This document shows positions 1-8,755 of a DNA stretch of 64,000 nucleotides, piece by piece. Under the pieces are notes generated by a model. It was not told the origin of the DNA and made no database searches. It saw nothing but the letters and a program-made list of their open reading frames with translations. Each line of letters opens with the position of its first letter. Position 1 is the first letter of the stretch. Source of the stretch: an uncultured Bacteroidia bacterium (GTDB lineage: Bacteria; Bacteroidota; Bacteroidia; NS11-12g; UBA9320); the NCBI GenBank assembly GCA_943787465.1, contig CALSMN010000005.1, positions 124,001 through 188,000 on the forward strand, in the 5' to 3' direction. A program made the translations under genes and the position numbers.

Positions 1-1
1 T

Positions 2-466
2 CATATTAATCCTGCTGTATCATTAGCATTTTATCTGAATAAAGAGCTTTCTCTTCTAGATTTAATTATGTATGTAATTTCTCAGTTGCTTGGAGCAATT
101 TTAGGTGCTTATCTGATCAATATCATTTTGCCAAGCAAATTAGTGGGAACAACCCTACCCTCCGTTAATATATCCATTGGTTTTACATGCGAATTTGTAT
201 TAAGTTACATCCTTATGCTAGTAATATTTTGGATAGCTGATTCTAAAAATAAATATCATAAATATGCGGCCTTTGTCATTGGTTTTCAAGTTGCTTTGCA
301 CACCTATATTGTGGGATTGTTCACCGCTGTAAGTATGAACCCTGCCCGAAGTCTTGGTCCAGCATTGATTTCAGGCCATTGGGAATACTATTGGTTATAT
401 TTGCTTGCACCCACACTAGGAATGATACTATCCTTTATTACATGGAAAAAACAAAAATATTTATGA
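2..466 (+). CDS. MIP-family channel (aquaporin/aquaglyceroporin), 5' end outside window
   Basis: Membrane channel of the major intrinsic protein family; the reading frame is already open at the window start and the true N-terminus is missing. Both half-helix signatures are visible: HINPAVS at the very start and MNPARSLGPA near residue 110, with hydrophobic membrane segments between and after them. The gene ends in an ATGA overlap with the next gene, an arsenate reductase, so the two are translationally coupled. In Sinorhizobium meliloti an aquaglyceroporin (AqpS) paired with ArsC lets arsenite made by ArsC flow out; the pairing here suggests the same role, by inference. Ordinary water or glycerol transport remains possible because the selectivity-filter residues were not all assessed. 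Confidence 0.9.
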   Translation, partial: HINPAVSLAFYLNKELSLLDLIMYVISQLLGAILGAYLINIILPSKLVGTTLPSVNISIGFTCEFVLSYILMLVIFWIADSKNKYHKYAAFVIGFQVALHTYIVGLFTAVSMNPARSLGPALISGHWEYYWLYLLAPTLGMILSFITWKKQKYL

Positions 467-876
467 AAAAGAAATTACTCATACTGTGCACAGGAAATAG
501 CTGTAGAAGCCAAATGGCAGAGGCATACATGAGAGTATATCATCATAAAACCTATACCATATACAGTGCTGGAATAGAAAAACATGGGCTAAATCCATTT
601 GCAATGGGTGTATTAATGGAAGATGGTTTAGATATTTCTAATCATACTTCTAATACTGTAGAAGAATTACCCGTCGAATCTTTCGATGTTGTGATCACTG
701 TATGTGATCATGCATATGAGGTGTGCCCGATATTTCCTGGCAAACACATTAAAATTCATCATAACTTCACTGATCCGAGTAAAGCAAGCGGTTCTGCATC
801 TTCTTTAATTTTAGCATTTAGAAAAACACGCGATGAGATTAAAGAGTTCTGTCAAAACTTCCAATTATTATCTTGA
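463..876 (+). CDS. arsC: Arsenate reductase, thioredoxin-coupled LMW-PTPase type
   Basis: 137-residue cytoplasmic enzyme reducing arsenate to arsenite. The ATG at 463 overlaps the stop of the channel gene and gives the family N-terminus MKKKLLILCTGNSCRS, with the CX5R phosphate/arsenate loop starting at Cys9. The two further redox cysteines of the thioredoxin-linked ArsC family are present as Cys81 and Cys88 (C-DHAYEV-C), followed by the TDPS region that corresponds to the DDPA stretch of Staphylococcus ArsC. All three cysteines argue for arsenate reductase rather than a plain low-molecular-weight tyrosine phosphatase. No arsR regulator lies in the window; it may lie upstream of the channel gene. 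Confidence 0.9.
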   Translation: MKKKLLILCTGNSCRSQMAEAYMRVYHHKTYTIYSAGIEKHGLNPFAMGVLMEDGLDISNHTSNTVEELPVESFDVVITVCDHAYEVCPIFPGKHIKIHHNFTDPSKASGSASSLILAFRKTRDEIKEFCQNFQLLS

Positions 877-897
877 TATTTCTTTACTTTGCCGATT

Positions 898-1851
898 ATG
901 GAAGAAAACAGAAAACATCTACTACAAAAACTTGAAGAAAAATTTGATGCTGCAGGTCAGGACCTAAATACTCATTTAGAAGGACTTCTTCATGCTAATT
1001 ATATCACATATTGGGATTACATTAAAACGGATGCACTTTTAAGTCTTCAGCAACAACGCACTCAATTTCCAGATGAGATGGTATTTATCATGTATCATCA
1101 AATCAATGAAATTATATTTAAAATGATGCTTTGGGAAATCGAACAAGTTTCTTCAAATAAAAATTTGACAGTTGATTTCTTCTCAGAAAAATTATATCGA
1201 ATCAGTCGATATGTTGACATGTTATCTTCTTCATTTGATGTTATGGGTGAAGGGATGCAAATAGAACAATATCAGAAATTCAGACACACCCTTACTCCTG
1301 CCAGTGGTTTTCAAAGTGCTCAATATCGAAAAATTGAATTTGCAAGTACCGAGCTTATTAATCTGATAGACAACCGGTTTAGAGAAGATATTGACCGAAA
1401 TACTCCATTTAGCCATGCTTTTGAACACCTTTATTGGCAAGCTGCAGGAAAAGATCATAAAACAGGTAAAAAGAATGCATTGCTTGCCAATTTTGAAAAA
1501 AAATACATGGATGACTTTATTGACTTTATGAAAACATACAACACAACCAATCTATGGACCTGTTATAAATCATTGCCAGATGATAAGAAAAAGAATATCA
1601 AACTTCTTAATGCAATGCGTCATTATGACCATACTCTTAATGTGAAATGGGTTATGGCACATTACCATGCCGCAGGAAAATATTTAGCCAAAGATGATGG
1701 CACTGTTGAGGAAGCTACAGGGGGCTCTGACTGGAGAAAGTATATGTTACCTCAATATCAAAGACGCATATTTTTTCCTGAATTATGGTCTGCTGAAGAA
1801 TTAAAAAACTGGGGTATCGATAATTTAGAAGGATACACTATTCTGACTTAG
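898..1851 (+). CDS. kynA: Tryptophan 2,3-dioxygenase
   Basis: Heme enzyme that opens the indole ring of L-tryptophan to N-formylkynurenine, the first step of the kynurenine route. The 317-residue product has the family segments YWDYIKTDALLSLQ, DEMVFIMYHQINEIIFKMM and, near the C-terminus, WVMAHYHAAGKYL followed by TGGSDWRKYM and FFPELW; the conserved His after the Trp of the latter region is the expected heme ligand. The ATG at 898 is preferred over an in-frame TTG at 889 because a near-consensus -7 element (TTACTTTG, 884-891) would overlap the TTG. No other kynurenine genes are nearby. The gene converges with the next one, the two stops overlapping by four bases. Confidence 0.93.
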   Translation: MEENRKHLLQKLEEKFDAAGQDLNTHLEGLLHANYITYWDYIKTDALLSLQQQRTQFPDEMVFIMYHQINEIIFKMMLWEIEQVSSNKNLTVDFFSEKLYRISRYVDMLSSSFDVMGEGMQIEQYQKFRHTLTPASGFQSAQYRKIEFASTELINLIDNRFREDIDRNTPFSHAFEHLYWQAAGKDHKTGKKNALLANFEKKYMDDFIDFMKTYNTTNLWTCYKSLPDDKKKNIKLLNAMRHYDHTLNVKWVMAHYHAAGKYLAKDDGTVEEATGGSDWRKYMLPQYQRRIFFPELWSAEELKNWGIDNLEGYTILT

Positions 1852-3365
1852 AAATAAGGTAAATTATACCATTTTAAAAACTCCTCGTGATATGGAGACT
1901 GGATCTGTATAAAATAGTTGCCTGGTGGTATCGATGACTTTTTAATGCGAAGTATATGTTGAAACTCACCGCTAATTATTTTAGTTCCAAATGTATTTAC
2001 AATAGAATACTGGTAGAGGTCATCATTTATTGGAACAACCTCAGTATATTCTGGATATTCAATAATATGTAGTTTGATATTAATTGAGGTTTGAGAAATA
2101 ATTTTGGAGTAACTAGAAAAGCCATCAAAATCTACCTGTTTAATTCGATAATATGTTTGATCGTATGGTGAATTATCAATTGATGTATATTCGATATTTT
2201 TATTAGTTGTCCCACCACCATCTATCCGATTCAAGGTAAAAAAATTAATTCCATCTTTGGATTTTTCAAGTTCAAAATAGTCATTTTCAGTCTCTCTATT
2301 TGTACTCCAACTTATTCTATTTGATAGTAATTCCTGTTTACTATAAAATGACGCAAATTCCACTGGCAGCATACTAGCATATAGTATTGGTGATAAAACA
2401 TAATCAGACCACGGATTGAGATAAGTGTACATTTTAAAATAATAATTATGTCCATTAATTAGATTTGTTACCGTAACTGATGTCCCTGTACCCTTATAAA
2501 TACAAAACTCATCTAAAGGTAAATTTGTAGATGAATTAGGGTCAGAAAAAATAGAGTTAGCTGTAAAGTCACTTGAAACACAATCACCATTGGATCCGTT
2601 ACAGTTTTGTATACTTGGATCAAATGTTGGGATACTACCATCTTTAGCTATAATCATAATTTGACTAAAACATGATGGATTTACCCAATCTAATTTTACA
2701 GATGATATACTTTGAGGCCATATGTTTGGATTACTTACAGGTATTGCTGAAGTACATCCTAAAATTGCAATTCCTGGATCTTGACCTATGGCAACAGAAG
2801 GAGTCCAACCATCTGATTGATAAGTGGGTATAAACCCCTCTATATCTAATGTTCCAGTCGGACTTGTAGCTCCCCATGCATAGAGTCTTATTGAAATAAA
2901 TTGCCCTACAGACAATGTCGGAATACTCTGTAAATCAATGACATAGGTTTGAGGCGTTGAACTAGTTATATGGTGTTGATTAAATAATGAAAATGAAGTA
3001 TTAAATCCATCTAATGAATATTGAATCTCATAATGATTAGGTCCCGAAGGACTTCGATCAATGATAATTGTCATTTCTGCTAAATCAATAATTCTATTAG
3101 TGAGTGCAGTTAATGAAAACGCTATGTAATCATTGGATACAACTGCATCAGAAAGTGATGATTCATCCCAACCATAAGAATTAAAATCTTGTGCTGTTCC
3201 AGTAGTTTTTTGTATCCCACTACCTCTTACAAGTCCCGAAATGGACATATTATGGCCCTCAGCTAGTGATGGATGATTGTCATTACTCCGGTCAATTAAT
3301 CCAATAAGTGATTGAGCATGGAGTGAAATAGAAAAAAACAGAGTTAAAATCCATAGAACTTTCAT
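1848..3365 (-). CDS. Secreted protein with FN3-like segment and putative T9SS C-terminal domain
   Basis: 505-residue secreted protein. An N-terminal signal peptide (MKVLWILTLFFSISLHAQS) is followed by a long beta-rich region of no recognised family; around residues 290-420 it shows the WSTNRETENDYFELEKSKDG and YYRIKQVDFDG phrases that recur in Bacteroidota secreted proteins just before the sorting domain. The last ~75 residues (YSIVNTFGTKI ... IPPGNYFIQIQS ... FLKWYN) look like a divergent type A T9SS sorting domain. Substrate and activity are unknown. It is a single gene: a terminator precedes it and its own -7 element lies 5 bases before the ATG. Cell-surface localisation is inferred from the tail, which departs from the canonical motif. 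Confidence 0.75.
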   Translation of the reverse strand: MKVLWILTLFFSISLHAQSLIGLIDRSNDNHPSLAEGHNMSISGLVRGSGIQKTTGTAQDFNSYGWDESSLSDAVVSNDYIAFSLTALTNRIIDLAEMTIIIDRSPSGPNHYEIQYSLDGFNTSFSLFNQHHITSSTPQTYVIDLQSIPTLSVGQFISIRLYAWGATSPTGTLDIEGFIPTYQSDGWTPSVAIGQDPGIAILGCTSAIPVSNPNIWPQSISSVKLDWVNPSCFSQIMIIAKDGSIPTFDPSIQNCNGSNGDCVSSDFTANSIFSDPNSSTNLPLDEFCIYKGTGTSVTVTNLINGHNYYFKMYTYLNPWSDYVLSPILYASMLPVEFASFYSKQELLSNRISWSTNRETENDYFELEKSKDGINFFTLNRIDGGGTTNKNIEYTSIDNSPYDQTYYRIKQVDFDGFSSYSKIISQTSINIKLHIIEYPEYTEVVPINDDLYQYSIVNTFGTKIISGEFQHILRIKKSSIPPGNYFIQIQSPYHEEFLKWYNLPYF

Positions 3366-3369
3366 CTTT

Positions 3370-3377
3370 CAAAATTA
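3370..3377 (-). promoter_or_regulatory. Bacteroidota -7 element TAATTTTG
   Basis: Exact TAnnTTTG match on the minus strand ending five bases before the ATG at 3365, so the transcript would be essentially leaderless. It abuts the terminator hairpin of the upstream phosphate gene. No clear -33 element was recognised. Confidence 0.6.
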
Positions 3378-3410
3378 AAAAAACCAAATGAAATTTCATT
3401 TGGTTTTTTT
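3377..3410 (-). terminator. Rho-independent terminator after the Na/Pi cotransporter gene
   Basis: Perfect 20-base palindrome at 3384-3403 (CCAAATGAAA and its complement, no unpaired loop drawn) flanked by A7 and T7 runs, which lengthen the stem and supply the U-tract. It lies between the cotransporter stop (3440) and the promoter of the downstream gene. By symmetry it could act on either strand. Confidence 0.85.
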
Positions 3411-3439
3411 AATTAGCCTATATTAATTATAAATTATAT

Positions 3440-5581
3440 CTAAATATCTCCGGATGCTGCTTCAGAAACATTTATAATATGATCTCCGATACGCTCTATC
3501 GATGAGAAAATATTACTGTAAATTAATCCGCTTTGTGCATTATAATCACCTTTCTCCATACTTTTTAAATGCTTTTTACGAATTTCATTTCTCATTTCAT
3601 TGATGGCTATCTCCTGTTTTATCGCTATATCGAGTTTGATGTCATCATAATTACCAATTAAGTTTTTCATCATGATTTCAAATCCTTTTTCAACTTCAGA
3701 AAATAATTTATTTAAATTATCACGTTGATTTTGATCAAACCATAGTTTAGCATCAATTTTTTTATCTACAGCTTTAGAAATTTCCATGTAAATATCTCCA
3801 ATTCGCTCTAAATCACTAGTGATACTTAACATGGATCTTAGTTCGATTGATGATTTATCTGATAATTCCGAAATAGAAACTTTTCCTAAATAATGCGCAA
3901 TTTCAGATTCAAGATTATCTGTAATATCTTCGTATTTGATGATTTTTTTCATCAACTTCCCTCTCAATTTTACATCCGTTTCATTAATCAGATCTTGACT
4001 TTTAAAGTGCATTTTTTTCGTCAACTCCGCAAATTTTACTATTTCTTTTTTTGCCTCTAGAATAGAAATTTCTGGAGTTGAAGTTATACCTCCAGCAATA
4101 AATTCTAGCTTAAATATTTCATCATCTTCTCCTTTAGATTTTACTGTCATTTCAGCTAATCTAACTAACAATGGAACAAACCAGATTAATAGTAAAACAT
4201 TCGTTAGATTGAATATAGTATGGAAGGCCGAAAGACCAATAGTAGCTCCAGCTCCATTAATTGTATTTCCCATATCATCTAAGAAAGGATCCATACCTAA
4301 AATATTTGAAGTAAACCAAGTTACAACTCCCAAAAATACAGGCATAAGGAAAATCATCCACCCTACACCGACTATATTAAACATGGAGTGTATTCTTGCC
4401 GAACGTTTAGCATGCACATTTCCAACTAAAGAGGCAAGTTCAGCTGTAATCGTTGTTCCAATATTCTCACCCAAAATCATAGCAGCACCTACTTCAAAAG
4501 GAATGATACCTTTCAGAACCATCGTTAAAGTAAGTGCCATTGCTGCGCTTGAAGACTGGACAACAACAGTCACCAAAGTACCAAGTAGAACAAAAGCAAT
4601 ACGTCCAATGAATGGCGAATTACTAAATTGAGTAAAAAACTGAACAATTCCAGAATCGGCATCTAAATCTGGAACAGAGTCCTTTAAAAATCCTAATCCC
4701 ATAAATAAAATCGCAAAACCGATGATTGCATTAGCCCATCCTTTAACATTCTTTCTAGCCATAAACATCAGTGGTGCTCCAATGGCAATAAAAATCAATG
4801 AATAACTTGATAAACTTATCTTAAATCCAAATAATGAAACCAACCAACCTGTTATAGTTGTTCCTATATTGGCTCCCATCATGACGCCAGAAGACTCTAA
4901 TAATGTAAGTAAACCTGCATTTACAAAACTCACAGTCATGACAGTAGTTGCACTAGAAGATTGAACTAAAGCGGTAATTAAAAAACCACTTAAAACTCCC
5001 AAGTATCTATTTTTAGTCATAGTACTTAGTATCTTACGTAAACCGCCAGCAGCTGATTGCTGAAGTCCCTCACTCATTAGTTTCATGCCAAAAATAAACA
5101 AACCTAAAGAACCCAATAAAACAAGAAACTTATAAAGCCCCCAACTACGTTCTGTTTGAAATTTACCTTTCGATGACCAAACTAATTCTTCACTCTGAGG
5201 TATGCCATTTTTTAGTGTTGTTTTGATATCTTCTCCATTCTCTAGACAACCTATTTCCCAAACATATTTTTCACCGGATTTCATTCCGTCTATTTTGAAT
5301 GATGTGTTCTTGGCGTCAATTACTGGAGAATATTTCCAAGGTTTACCTTTATCTAATTTACGTTGGTATTTAATAATTACATTTTTAACATACGCAATAG
5401 AATCATAATCGATCATCCAAGAAAATACGGCACCTCCCTCAATGGGTGATGTGCTGAGGTTTTTGAAAATTCCATTACTAAGCTTTATGTTAGAGGTAGC
5501 CTCATTTGCAAATGAGTTTACTGACAATAACATGATCACAGCTAACAAGAATGACTTGAAGATGGTAAGTGATTTTTTCAT
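3440..5581 (-). CDS. Na+/Pi cotransporter with N-terminal periplasmic domain and C-terminal PhoU-like domain
   Basis: Inner-membrane sodium-dependent phosphate transporter of the NptA/PNaS family. From the ATG at 5581 (713 residues) the order is: signal peptide MKKSLTIFKSFLLAVIMLLS; a roughly 120-residue predicted periplasmic beta domain (WMIDYDSIAYVKN ... YVWEIGCLENGE); two Na_Pi_cotrans repeats, each with the hallmark QSSSA (LVQSSSATTV and VVQSSSAAMA); then a cytoplasmic helical PhoU-like region of ~200 residues. The first 20 codons of the longer frame were discarded because the signal peptide starts at MKKS. It follows the phosphate-porin gene by 49 bases, so the two probably form one operon for crossing both membranes. 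The extracytoplasmic N-terminal domain is unusual for this family. Confidence 0.9.
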   Translation of the reverse strand: MKKSLTIFKSFLLAVIMLLSVNSFANEATSNIKLSNGIFKNLSTSPIEGGAVFSWMIDYDSIAYVKNVIIKYQRKLDKGKPWKYSPVIDAKNTSFKIDGMKSGEKYVWEIGCLENGEDIKTTLKNGIPQSEELVWSSKGKFQTERSWGLYKFLVLLGSLGLFIFGMKLMSEGLQQSAAGGLRKILSTMTKNRYLGVLSGFLITALVQSSSATTVMTVSFVNAGLLTLLESSGVMMGANIGTTITGWLVSLFGFKISLSSYSLIFIAIGAPLMFMARKNVKGWANAIIGFAILFMGLGFLKDSVPDLDADSGIVQFFTQFSNSPFIGRIAFVLLGTLVTVVVQSSSAAMALTLTMVLKGIIPFEVGAAMILGENIGTTITAELASLVGNVHAKRSARIHSMFNIVGVGWMIFLMPVFLGVVTWFTSNILGMDPFLDDMGNTINGAGATIGLSAFHTIFNLTNVLLLIWFVPLLVRLAEMTVKSKGEDDEIFKLEFIAGGITSTPEISILEAKKEIVKFAELTKKMHFKSQDLINETDVKLRGKLMKKIIKYEDITDNLESEIAHYLGKVSISELSDKSSIELRSMLSITSDLERIGDIYMEISKAVDKKIDAKLWFDQNQRDNLNKLFSEVEKGFEIMMKNLIGNYDDIKLDIAIKQEIAINEMRNEIRKKHLKSMEKGDYNAQSGLIYSNIFSSIERIGDHIINVSEAASGDI

Positions 5582-5630
5582 AATTTTAATTTTGGTTTGT
5601 AAATATATAATAAGTAATTGTTTTATAAAT

Positions 5631-6812
5631 TTAGATTCCAATTTCTACTTGGAAACGAATACGATAATTGGGCTCAGAAGTGTTTTCTGTTTGTATATAA
5701 GACACATCCGATTGAACTTTTAATTTATGTCCAACAATGTACTTTGACAAACCTAAGGTATACTCTTTAGTATTTAAAGTATTGGCTAAGCCCTTTGCCA
5801 GATCAACAGAGGTGTATCGAGTGGATACTTCGTAGTTATTTTCAAATAAGTAACCCATTTGACCCACATATCCTGAACCTGATGTAAAACCTAAAATGTC
5901 ATCAGATAATTGTTTATTGGCATATTCACCCATAAAACTAAACCCTTTGAACTTGAATACGGCATCAACAAATAGTGTAGTGATATCATTAAACAAAGCA
6001 GAGTCATTCCCTGAAGCGTTTATAACAGAAACAAAAGAGCCTAATTGCCCCCCACTCCTATTGGTATTTTTATTTATGCAAGATGTCACCCCAATGGCTA
6101 AACGTGGTTTTGCCTCACGAACAAGATCTGCACTAAAATAGTCACCTTTATTACTAAAATTACCTAATGGATAAAATTCTAATCTACCCGTGTAGGCTAA
6201 ACCATTTTTTTCATTAGTAGCTGTAATGTTTCTTCCCTCCCCCGTTGTAATTGCAGCAGCTAGTTTTACAGGCATTTTACCAACGCTTTGGTTGAGTCTG
6301 TACTGAACCCCAAAATCACGATCAATATTAAACTTACTATTTACATTACTTCGATCTACAAATTGTAATGCCATGGATGAAATAACACGCTCTCTGTTCC
6401 CTGGTAATTTAGTTTGACCAAACCAAATCTGTTGATTTTTAGAAAATGCATATTTAACTACCGCATCCAACACAATTTTAGAGCCATCACTTACCCGATC
6501 AGCATCTTTTGTAATACCCAAATCTCGATTACTGAGAGCTAGCTCCAATTTATATTGAAACTTAGGACTATAGATGTAACCATTTGATTTTAGTCGCATA
6601 CGTCGAATCATAGCCTTCATTTCTTGATCATTTCCTGATTCGTTGGTTTCAAATGATGACAAACTTTGAATTCGAAAACTAAATTTCATATTCACTTTTT
6701 TATCTTCAGACTTAAATGACAAACCTTTTTCAACGGTTGGGTAACTTATTTGTGACTGAGCCGAAAATGAGAGTAGTATTAAAAATATAATTCCTTTTAT
6801 TTTATTATTCAT
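5631..6812 (-). CDS. Outer-membrane porin, phosphate-selective OprO/OprP type
   Basis: 393-residue outer-membrane beta-barrel. The ATG at 6812 gives a clean signal peptide (MNNKIKGIIFLILLSFSAQSQ); the 53 codons upstream in the frame are promoter region. The family features are an RRMRLKSNGYIYSPKFQYKLELALSN strand pair near residues 70-95, KYAFSKNQQIWFGQTKLPGNRE, QFVDRS, and many alternating strands, ending in an aromatic-rich final strand (YRIRFQVEIGI). Located directly upstream of a Na/Pi cotransporter gene, which strongly supports phosphate as substrate. A PhoB-box-like direct repeat lies just upstream. Substrate selectivity itself is inferred. Confidence 0.85.
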   Translation of the reverse strand: MNNKIKGIIFLILLSFSAQSQISYPTVEKGLSFKSEDKKVNMKFSFRIQSLSSFETNESGNDQEMKAMIRRMRLKSNGYIYSPKFQYKLELALSNRDLGITKDADRVSDGSKIVLDAVVKYAFSKNQQIWFGQTKLPGNRERVISSMALQFVDRSNVNSKFNIDRDFGVQYRLNQSVGKMPVKLAAAITTGEGRNITATNEKNGLAYTGRLEFYPLGNFSNKGDYFSADLVREAKPRLAIGVTSCINKNTNRSGGQLGSFVSVINASGNDSALFNDITTLFVDAVFKFKGFSFMGEYANKQLSDDILGFTSGSGYVGQMGYLFENNYEVSTRYTSVDLAKGLANTLNTKEYTLGLSKYIVGHKLKVQSDVSYIQTENTSEPNYRIRFQVEIGI

Positions 6813-6833
6813 ACTACAAATAGTATTTTCTAA

Positions 6834-6850
6834 TGTTAACTTAATGTTAC
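6834..6850 (-). promoter_or_regulatory. Candidate Pho box: two hexamers at 11-bp period
   Basis: Read on the minus strand, GTAACA (6850-6845), five bases, then TTAACA (6839-6834). Two hexamers on one face of the helix at 11-bp period are the layout of PhoB/PhoP boxes, and TTAACA-N5-TTAACA is the Bacillus PhoP form. The repeat lies a few bases upstream of a weak -7-like TACTATTTG (three-base spacer), that is, over the -33 region, as expected for an activator-dependent promoter of the phosphate porin gene. Confidence 0.5.
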
Positions 6851-6935
6851 CATAGTGTGATTTGAAATTTAAATTTCTATAAACAGACCTATAGATATGA
6901 AATATATAGTTTCTGATACTTCGTTTATGAAGTAT

Positions 6936-6943
6936 TAAATTTG
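6936..6943 (+). promoter_or_regulatory. -7 element TAAATTTG
   Basis: Exact TAnnTTTG match eight bases upstream of the acetyltransferase ATG at 6951; predicts a leader of only a few bases. Confidence 0.6.
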
Positions 6944-6950
6944 TGTTACA

Positions 6951-7391
6951 ATGATTCGAAAAGCCGTTCAATCCGATGTACCTGATTTATTAAAACTTAT
7001 CCATGAATTAGCACTATTTGAAAAAGCACCTCAAGAAGTCATCAACACGGAAGAACAAATAATCCTTGACGGATTCGGTATGAATCCGTTATTTAATGCT
7101 TTTGTCGCTGAGTATGATCACCGAGTTATTGGCTTTGCTATTGTCTACTACAGATACAGCACATGGAAAGGAAAATGTTTGTATCTGGAAGACTTAATCG
7201 TAACTAGAGAATACAGAAATAAAGGTATTGGACAACAACTTTTTGATGCTTGTATAGATTTTGGTAAAGTCAATTTGTGTCACAAAATGGTTTGGCAAGT
7301 GCTAGATTGGAATAAATCAGCCATACGATTTTACACTAAAAATAATGCCTCCATGGATGGAGAATGGATTAATGGATCAATAGACCTATGA
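6951..7391 (+). CDS. GNAT-family N-acetyltransferase, SSAT-like
   Basis: 146-residue acetyl-CoA-dependent acetyltransferase. The N-terminal IRKAVQSDVPDLLKLIHELALFEKAP is typical of the diamine/spermidine acetyltransferase-like branch, and the acetyl-CoA pyrophosphate loop is seen as REYRNKGIGQQLF near residues 86-98, preceded by the strand LYLEDLIV. The C-terminal VLDWNKSAIRFYTKNNA is the usual GNAT strand-helix. Substrate cannot be told from sequence; a small amine or amino acid is likely. Its TGA overlaps the ATG of the next gene (ATGA). Confidence 0.85.
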   Translation: MIRKAVQSDVPDLLKLIHELALFEKAPQEVINTEEQIILDGFGMNPLFNAFVAEYDHRVIGFAIVYYRYSTWKGKCLYLEDLIVTREYRNKGIGQQLFDACIDFGKVNLCHKMVWQVLDWNKSAIRFYTKNNASMDGEWINGSIDL

Positions 7392-8755
7392 ATAAAAATC
7401 AATGGCTTTGGATAGCTTTAGGTGTTGTAAATATTATTATCACTTTAAGTATTCCAAGTACGTTTGATAGTGGTGACAGTATTCTTCATTATTTACAAGC
7501 TCATCAAGGATTAAAAACACCACACTACTTTATGAATATGTGGTCAAAACCAGTATTTATGTTGATGGCTTTCCCTTTTGCTGTATGGGGATGGATTGGG
7601 ATGCAAATTTTTAATTCATTATGTGTATTGGGTAGCGCATTTGCCATCAAAAATATAATGGATAATTATCAAATGAATGGTTGGTATGGTGTTTTTTTAT
7701 GTTATTTCTCCCAATCATTTTTATTAGTTCAATCTTCTGGACTCACAGAGCCACTTTTCATGTTATTCCTCGTATGGATTGTGTGGTCAGAAATACAAGA
7801 TAAATCTATTTTAGCATTTACTTTACTATCTTTTTTACCTTTTATTCGTTCTGAAGGATATATTATCATACTTCTATTTTTTGCTTATTCACTTTTCCAA
7901 AAACGCTTAAAATACCTTCCTTTTATAGGAATTGGTACATTTTGTTTCGGAATTTTAGGACTGTTTTATTTTAATGATTTTCTATGGATGTTTCATCAAA
8001 ATCCCTATGCTGGAATAGAAACAAAATACGGGCACGGATCAGCTATGCACTATATCGAACAATTACCGTATATCATAGGCTTACCTATTTTTATCTTGTT
8101 TGTTCTTGGTATATTTCGTTTTTTCAACAACTTCAAAAGTTCTATTGACTTGAAAGAATTATTTTTAATTTATGGAGTCTCACTCGGTTACATTGCTGCA
8201 CATAGTATTTTTTGGACATATGGATTATTTCATAGTTTTGGATTAACTCGAGTATTGATTGTAATCATACCCTTTCTCATATTTATTGCTTATAGGGGTA
8301 TTGAATGGATATGCTGTGCATTTCATTTTGTAACACAAAAAGTAGTTTTGCTATTTTTAGGTCTAATTATTTTTATTTTTCCTTTCACTTCAAGTCCAAT
8401 GGCCCTATCATGGGAGAATGATATACAATTAGAACACAAACAATTATTAATGAATAAAGTAAACCTTTGGTTAATGAACCATCAACTTGACAAATATCCA
8501 ACATATACAAATGCATATACACTTCCATTTGTATCTAAAAGAATAATTGATAATGAAAATGAAATTTTGGAATTAAACCAAATAAAAAAAAATAGACCCC
8601 CTAAGTCACATGATTTGATAGTTTGGGATTCCTATTTTGCTATGACAGACGCACAAATTGATCAAGATTACATAGAAAAAAAGCTTAATGCAAAACCATT
8701 AAAGTCATTTATGAATGACAAAAAATATAAAATTGTCATTTATCAAATTCCTTAG
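7388..8755 (+). CDS. Polytopic membrane protein, GT-C-like glycosyltransferase candidate
   Basis: 455-residue inner-membrane protein with about ten hydrophobic segments. The first periplasmic loop carries FDSGDSILHYLQAHQ and then WSKPVFMLMAFPF, which resemble the acidic loop and the K-P segment of GT-C lipid-linked-sugar glycosyltransferases, and a soluble tail follows the last membrane helix. I could not assign a substrate or a named family. Translationally coupled to the acetyltransferase by ATGA, and convergent with the ArnT-like gene, whose stop overlaps it by 20 bases. Confidence 0.6.
   Translation: MNKNQWLWIALGVVNIIITLSIPSTFDSGDSILHYLQAHQGLKTPHYFMNMWSKPVFMLMAFPFAVWGWIGMQIFNSLCVLGSAFAIKNIMDNYQMNGWYGVFLCYFSQSFLLVQSSGLTEPLFMLFLVWIVWSEIQDKSILAFTLLSFLPFIRSEGYIIILLFFAYSLFQKRLKYLPFIGIGTFCFGILGLFYFNDFLWMFHQNPYAGIETKYGHGSAMHYIEQLPYIIGLPIFILFVLGIFRFFNNFKSSIDLKELFLIYGVSLGYIAAHSIFWTYGLFHSFGLTRVLIVIIPFLIFIAYRGIEWICCAFHFVTQKVVLLFLGLIIFIFPFTSSPMALSWENDIQLEHKQLLMNKVNLWLMNHQLDKYPTYTNAYTLPFVSKRIIDNENEILELNQIKKNRPPKSHDLIVWDSYFAMTDAQIDQDYIEKKLNAKPLKSFMNDKKYKIVIYQIP

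Noticed and set aside
4209-4631. 140-residue plus-strand frame
   Set aside because: Antisense to the Na/Pi cotransporter membrane domain; no motif, no promoter, and typical of mirror frames of hydrophobic genes.
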